Shown here: piece by piece, positions 13,013-16,498 of the stretch | Layout: the number at the start of each line of letters is the position of its first letter | Position numbering within the stretch: the stretch's first letter is position 1 | DNA from: an uncultured Methanobrevibacter sp. | GTDB lineage: Archaea; Methanobacteriota; Methanobacteria; Methanobacteriales; Methanobacteriaceae | Reading direction: 5' to 3' | Assembly: GCF_900316895.1 (NCBI RefSeq) | Contig: NZ_ONER01000032.1 | Location: 1-16,498 of the forward strand | DNA length: 16,498 nt | Position numbers and translations under genes: made by a program | The notes under the pieces: model-generated | The model's database searches: none | What the model saw: only the letters and a program-made list of their open reading frames with translations | Told to the model about the DNA's origin: nothing

Positions 13013-14521
13013 ATGAATGAAACGGTCAAGGAACACTCATGGATTCCATTAGTGTTAGTTGCTTGTGCCTCATTTATTATAACATTGGATGCGACATTCA
13101 TGAATGTAAGTATTTCTAAGGTTGTAGTTGATCTGCATACTGATGTAAGTACTATTCAGTTGATTATGTCATTTTATACCTTAATCACCGCTGCATTCAT
13201 GCTTCTGAGTACCAAACTTCAGGACATAGTCGGTAAAAAGAAACTGTTCATAATCGGTACCATTCTTTATGGTGTCGGTACATTTACTGCGGCAATAAGT
13301 TGGAGTACACCAGTGTTATTTATTGGATGGGCATTGATTGAAGGTATTGCTGGAGCATTGATGACACCTGCTACTGTTTCCCTTATTAGTGGAATATATT
13401 CCGGTGAAAAACGTACATTTGCTTTGGCAATTGAAAGTGTAATGGTTTCCATTTCTGCTGCTGTCGGTCCGCTATTCGGTGGGGTCATGACAACATTTTT
13501 AAGTTGGAGATGGGGATTCGCAGTTGAATTAATATTTGTAATACTTATTTTAGTAATGCAACATAAAATACCTGATTTCAAACCTACTGAATCTAAAAAA
13601 GATTTGGATATTACTGGTACTATAATTTCAATTATAGGACTTGTCTTGTTTGTTTGGGGTATTTTAATGCTTACAAAAGATTCATCCAGCGTTGCTATAA
13701 TAGTTATAGGTTTAGCCATCTTAGCACTATTCGCATGGTTTGAAATCAGAAGGAAAAGAAATGGCAAAGTGCCATTACTTGATATGGACTTATTCAAAGA
13801 CAGAAATTTACGTGTAGGAGCAATAATTAGGTTAATCGGTTGTCTTGCAATGGGAGGAGCATTGTTTGCAGTTTCACTCTTCCTGCAAAGTGTAATGCAG
13901 TTAAATGCATTGAATACCGGTTTGACCACACTTCCTATGACTATAGGTCTGCTTATTTTCGCAATAGCTGCCCCAAGTTTATCTACTAAATTTAGTCATA
14001 AGACACTCATTGCAGTAGGATCTTTAATCGCAATCATTGGATGTGTGATTTTAAGCTATCAATTCAGATTAAATACAACAATGTATGATCTGATACCTGG
14101 TCTGTTTGTATTGGGTGCTGGACTTGGTTTTGTAATGTCTTTAAGTACAGACATTTCATTAATCAATATTCCTAAGAAAAGTGAAAATAACGCATCTGGT
14201 GTTCTTACAACCACACAAACATTAGGTGAATCAATGGGTACAGCACTTATTGGAGTAATACTAATTCTCGGAGTTATGGGAGGTCTTTCCACTGCAATCG
14301 ATATGTATGCACCAGACCATGCAAACGACCCGCAATTCTTTGATGATGCAGCCAATTACCTCCAGGCAGCCGGTACCGAAAATATTACACAAGACAGTAC
14401 TGTCATGAATGCCGTAGATGTCATTATTCAGGAAGCTATGGGATTCGTAATGATAATAACGGCCATTCTGCTGGGAATTGTATTTATTGCAACGTTGCGG
14501 CTACAGCCTAAAAAACAATGA
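13013..14521 (+). CDS. MFS exporter, DHA2 (14-TM, EmrB/QacA-like) family
   Basis: This 502-residue integral membrane protein probably uses the proton gradient to export drugs or other small toxic compounds. Hydrophobicity by eye fits 14 membrane segments from about residue 11 to 494. The DHA2 signature LDATFMNVSI in TM1 includes Asp26. Motif A lies in the TM2-TM3 loop (KLQDIVGKKK, 69-77), and motif C in TM5 is AAVGPLFGGV at 149-158. WRWGFAVE at 165-172 is also characteristic. A hydrophilic loop at about 427-470 precedes the last segment, as in other 14-TM exporters. The ATG has a strong AGGAGG site 10 bases upstream. No MarR- or TetR-type regulator or periplasmic adaptor gene is adjacent. The substrate cannot be read from the sequence. 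Confidence 0.9.
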   Translation: MNETVKEHSWIPLVLVACASFIITLDATFMNVSISKVVVDLHTDVSTIQLIMSFYTLITAAFMLLSTKLQDIVGKKKLFIIGTILYGVGTFTAAISWSTPVLFIGWALIEGIAGALMTPATVSLISGIYSGEKRTFALAIESVMVSISAAVGPLFGGVMTTFLSWRWGFAVELIFVILILVMQHKIPDFKPTESKKDLDITGTIISIIGLVLFVWGILMLTKDSSSVAIIVIGLAILALFAWFEIRRKRNGKVPLLDMDLFKDRNLRVGAIIRLIGCLAMGGALFAVSLFLQSVMQLNALNTGLTTLPMTIGLLIFAIAAPSLSTKFSHKTLIAVGSLIAIIGCVILSYQFRLNTTMYDLIPGLFVLGAGLGFVMSLSTDISLINIPKKSENNASGVLTTTQTLGESMGTALIGVILILGVMGGLSTAIDMYAPDHANDPQFFDDAANYLQAAGTENITQDSTVMNAVDVIIQEAMGFVMIITAILLGIVFIATLRLQPKKQ

Positions 14522-14556
14522 GAGTTCATCTCTCATTTTCTTTTTTTATTTTTTTA
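14518..14556 (+). terminator. Terminator of the MFS exporter, overlapping its stop codon
   Basis: ATGAGAG (14518-14524) pairs with CTCTCAT (14530-14536) around TTCAT. It is followed by T-runs up to 14556. The TGA stop (14519-14521) lies in the 5' arm. Confidence 0.75.
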
Positions 14557-14685
14557 GAAGTTTTTGTATTGACTTTTTCAAAGACAGATAATTTCAATTC
14601 TTTTCTGCATTATCAAAATCCATCTATGTTTGGCGATGAAAACAATCCATGTCCAATTCCCTGAAGGACACATGCAAATAGCATG
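14557..14685. other. Spacer between convergent exporter and protease genes
   Basis: No coding potential is apparent. The only structure noticed is a five-base inverted repeat (TGTCC 14650-14654, GGACA 14666-14670), which is short enough to be chance. Confidence 0.4.
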
Positions 14686-14722
14686 AAAAAATAGAAAAAT
14701 AAGTAGATAGAATTATCTACTT
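14686..14722 (-). terminator. Terminator of the C1 protease gene, overlapping its stop codon
   Basis: AAGTAGATA (14701-14709) and TATCTACTT (14714-14722) form a perfect 9-bp stem with a GAAT loop. On the minus strand the TAG stop (14717-14719) is in the stem, and T-runs follow (As on the plus strand at 14695-14699 and 14686-14691). Confidence 0.75.
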
Positions 14723-16498
14723 AACTTTAACACTTGTTTTAATGGTGTCTTTAAGGTAAGTTACTTTAACAGCGTATGTTTTACCTTTTTTGAGCTTTTT
14801 AATGACTTTTTTGGTTAAAGTCTTCTGCGCAATACCTTTTTTGTTGGTTTTAGCTTTGTAGGTTTTGCCTTTAAATTTGAATTTAATGACTTTGCCTTTA
14901 ACCAGCTTGCCGTTGATTTTAAGGGTTGCTTTCAAGACAAATTTTTTGGCTGTCTTTTTAACAGTGACTTTGCTTGCTTTAAGCACATGTTTAACAGTAA
15001 CAGTGTTTTTATAAGTTTTACCTGCATATTTGGTTGTTATTGTGTATTTTTTAGGAATGTCAGTTATTTTTATTTGAGCTATTCCGTTTTTGTCGGTTGT
15101 TACTGTTATTGTCTTCTTGTTGATTGTAAATGTGACTTTTGCGCCTGCACCTACGGCATGGCCGTCAGCGGTTACAACCTTAACGGAGAAGTATTTGCCT
15201 CCATTATAATCAACACGGATATCATTATTGTTGATGATTTTGGTGTCATCAGCAACGGTGTAGACTTTTAGACAAGCAATATAACCCAAGTCATAAGCAT
15301 CTTTCCATGTTTTTCCGTCGAATGAGACAAATGAAATATTTTGAGTATAATGCACCCTAGTATCTTCTAAAAGAATGTATGGCACCCAATTTGATGTTAT
15401 TTCCGCCTTGAAGACATCACCTTTTTTGACTGGTACGTAACTACCTAATTTGATAGTGTGATAACCAACATATGGGGACACTCCTTCTTGAGTCAGTCTT
15501 AATTCATCGTTTACAAAAATTTTGACTGTATAACTGACGCCGCTCTCATTGAAGTATGTTCCAACACCGGCAATCAAATCGTCATCCAATGCTCCAAAGA
15601 CATTCATATAACTTATAGTTCCATTGCTTCGCGCAAAATGAGAGAGCCATGTAATGTCATATTGATAGTTTTTATTGTAAGGTACCGTATTTTCAATTAT
15701 AGGTATGGCGGCGTAATCAATGACCTTGCCGGGTGCATATTTCAGGAGTGATTTGTCATAATATGAAACATAGACGATTCCATTGTCTCCCCAGTCAGGC
15801 CCATAACTGTTTTTGACAATCCATGCTCCATTGCCCGGAGGGGTGTATAGGAATTTTTCTTTTGGGAAATTATCATCCCATCCGATAATGGACACTTCAT
15901 GGTTTGCAGTTTCAGGCATATCGGCATATTGTGCATAGGTTTTCGGATTATAATACTGAGCTTCATCATCGAATGAAGCTTGTCCGAAAAAGGACACATC
16001 CAGAGACCCGTATTTCAGGATTGCCAGTTTCATTTGTGTACCGTTAGGGATTTCATTATTAGGTATGAATATTATATCCTGAACATGAATGTTTTGATCG
16101 GTTACGATTGGCATTGTAATTTTACCGAGCTCGTCATAAGTATCCGCACCACATGGAATAGCTCCAAGCCAGCTCAATAAATATCCTGCAGAAGCGAGAT
16201 TGGTTCCGCCTTCAAATACTTCCATAGACCCATAAGGAGCTTTTAACAATACTGATTCTAATGCTGAAGACATTCCAAATGTCCAGCAGGCTCCCATCCA
16301 TCCTTGGTCTTTAACTGATGACATCCATCCCCAGTCGCGCAAATCAAATTTGACCGGAAGAACATTAACATTAATATCATTGTTAACCGGAGTCAACTGC
16401 ATGCCTTCTCCAACCATTATTGTTGCATAGAATGTATTGTTGGTTGAAACAGTGTCGTTATTGAAAACATTGCTTGCATCTATATTGTATTTTTTAGT
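14717..16498 (-). CDS. Secreted papain-like (C1) cysteine protease with lectin-like and Ig-like domains (5' partial)
   Basis: The frame stays open through base 16498, so the N-terminus and any signal peptide are missing; 593 residues are visible. The catalytic domain is at about 45-255. It has oxyanion Gln65, nucleophile Cys71 in GACWTFG, general-base His200 in ANHEVSIIGW and Asn230 in AWIVKNSYG. All four papain residues are present, so it should be active. The GACW form differs from the common GSCW of papain itself. Residues about 275-415 resemble the lectin-like domain that follows C1 peptidases in archaeal and bacterial surface proteins. Two Ig-like modules follow (about 423-503 and 507-593); the last is lysine-rich and ends in KVK. 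It probably works at the cell surface on host, symbiont or cell-wall peptides (inference). It is not a C71 pseudomurein endoisopeptidase, whose triad is Cys-His-Asp. Confidence 0.85.
   Translation of the reverse strand, partial: TKKYNIDASNVFNNDTVSTNNTFYATIMVGEGMQLTPVNNDINVNVLPVKFDLRDWGWMSSVKDQGWMGACWTFGMSSALESVLLKAPYGSMEVFEGGTNLASAGYLLSWLGAIPCGADTYDELGKITMPIVTDQNIHVQDIIFIPNNEIPNGTQMKLAILKYGSLDVSFFGQASFDDEAQYYNPKTYAQYADMPETANHEVSIIGWDDNFPKEKFLYTPPGNGAWIVKNSYGPDWGDNGIVYVSYYDKSLLKYAPGKVIDYAAIPIIENTVPYNKNYQYDITWLSHFARSNGTISYMNVFGALDDDLIAGVGTYFNESGVSYTVKIFVNDELRLTQEGVSPYVGYHTIKLGSYVPVKKGDVFKAEITSNWVPYILLEDTRVHYTQNISFVSFDGKTWKDAYDLGYIACLKVYTVADDTKIINNNDIRVDYNGGKYFSVKVVTADGHAVGAGAKVTFTINKKTITVTTDKNGIAQIKITDIPKKYTITTKYAGKTYKNTVTVKHVLKASKVTVKKTAKKFVLKATLKINGKLVKGKVIKFKFKGKTYKAKTNKKGIAQKTLTKKVIKKLKKGKTYAVKVTYLKDTIKTSVKVK

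Noticed and set aside
13267..13929. 220-codon open frame antisense to the MFS exporter
   Set aside because: It lies fully inside a clear 14-TM transporter, has no ribosome binding site, and its composition mirrors the opposite strand.
14987..15271. 94-codon plus-strand frame opposite the C1 protease
   Set aside because: It is antisense to a well-supported gene, and the Phe/Cys/Tyr-rich translation reflects the complement of a lysine-rich region.
14717..16498. Pseudomurein endoisopeptidase (C71) identity for the protease
   Set aside because: The motifs are papain-type, with Gln, Cys, His and the Asn in WIVKNSYG. The C71 enzymes use Cys-His-Asp in a different context.
1..16498. CRISPR array, tRNA/rRNA genes, insertion sequences or prophage
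   Set aside because: No regularly spaced repeats, cloverleaf-like sequence, transposase or integrase was seen on either strand.

Overview
The window looks like chromosome from a low-GC methanogenic archaeon of the order Methanobacteriales, most likely Methanobrevibacter or a close relative. The reasons are archaeal-type information-processing genes (aIF2-beta, NMD3, archaeal TyrS), AT-rich TATA-like promoters, GGAGG/AGGTGA ribosome binding sites, and lysine-rich secreted 'adhesin-like' proteins with Ig-like modules plus a papain-like surface protease. The genus is inferred from gene content and style, not from a search.

Layout. (1) Positions 1-195 are the 3' end of a surface protein with a very basic C-terminal module. 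(2) 432-1685 encodes a complete secreted Ig-like-repeat protein with an unusual Cys/His C-terminus. (3) 1832-4499 is a translation cluster on the plus strand: aIF2-beta, the NMD3-family ribosome protein, tyrosyl-tRNA synthetase and a 70-residue protein of unknown function abutting tyrS. (4) A convergent thymidylate kinase gene lies at 4548-5126 on the minus strand. (5) Divergent from tmk are two long tandem U32-family paralogues (5206-7707 and 7707-10121) that overlap by one base. Both carry the same Cys-X6-Cys-X15-Cys-X3-Cys array. (6) 10199-12124 is a MutS2-like ATPase with an N-terminal helix-hairpin-helix region. (7) 12196-12699 (minus) encodes a small secreted protein. (8) 13013-14521 encodes a 14-TM DHA2-type MFS exporter. 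(9) 14717-16498 (minus, cut by the window end) encodes a C1 papain-like protease with a lectin-like region and two C-terminal Ig-like modules. The last module is close to the tail at 1-195.

How the genes work together. The aIF2-beta to TyrS block is ordinary translation housekeeping. The two U32 proteins are the most interesting part. Members of this family with a defined role are oxygen-independent, Fe-S-containing RNA or quinone hydroxylation enzymes (RlhA, TrhP, UbiU/UbiV). A translationally coupled U32 pair in a strict anaerobe beside translation genes suggests an RNA-modification pair, possibly a heterodimer; this is inference. The secreted proteins at both ends belong to the large cell-surface repertoire typical of gut and rumen Methanobrevibacter.

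At least six gene ends carry a hairpin that contains or overlaps the stop codon, most followed by a T-tract, so termination signals here look strikingly bacterial-like. I see no tRNA, rRNA, CRISPR array, insertion sequence or phage gene.
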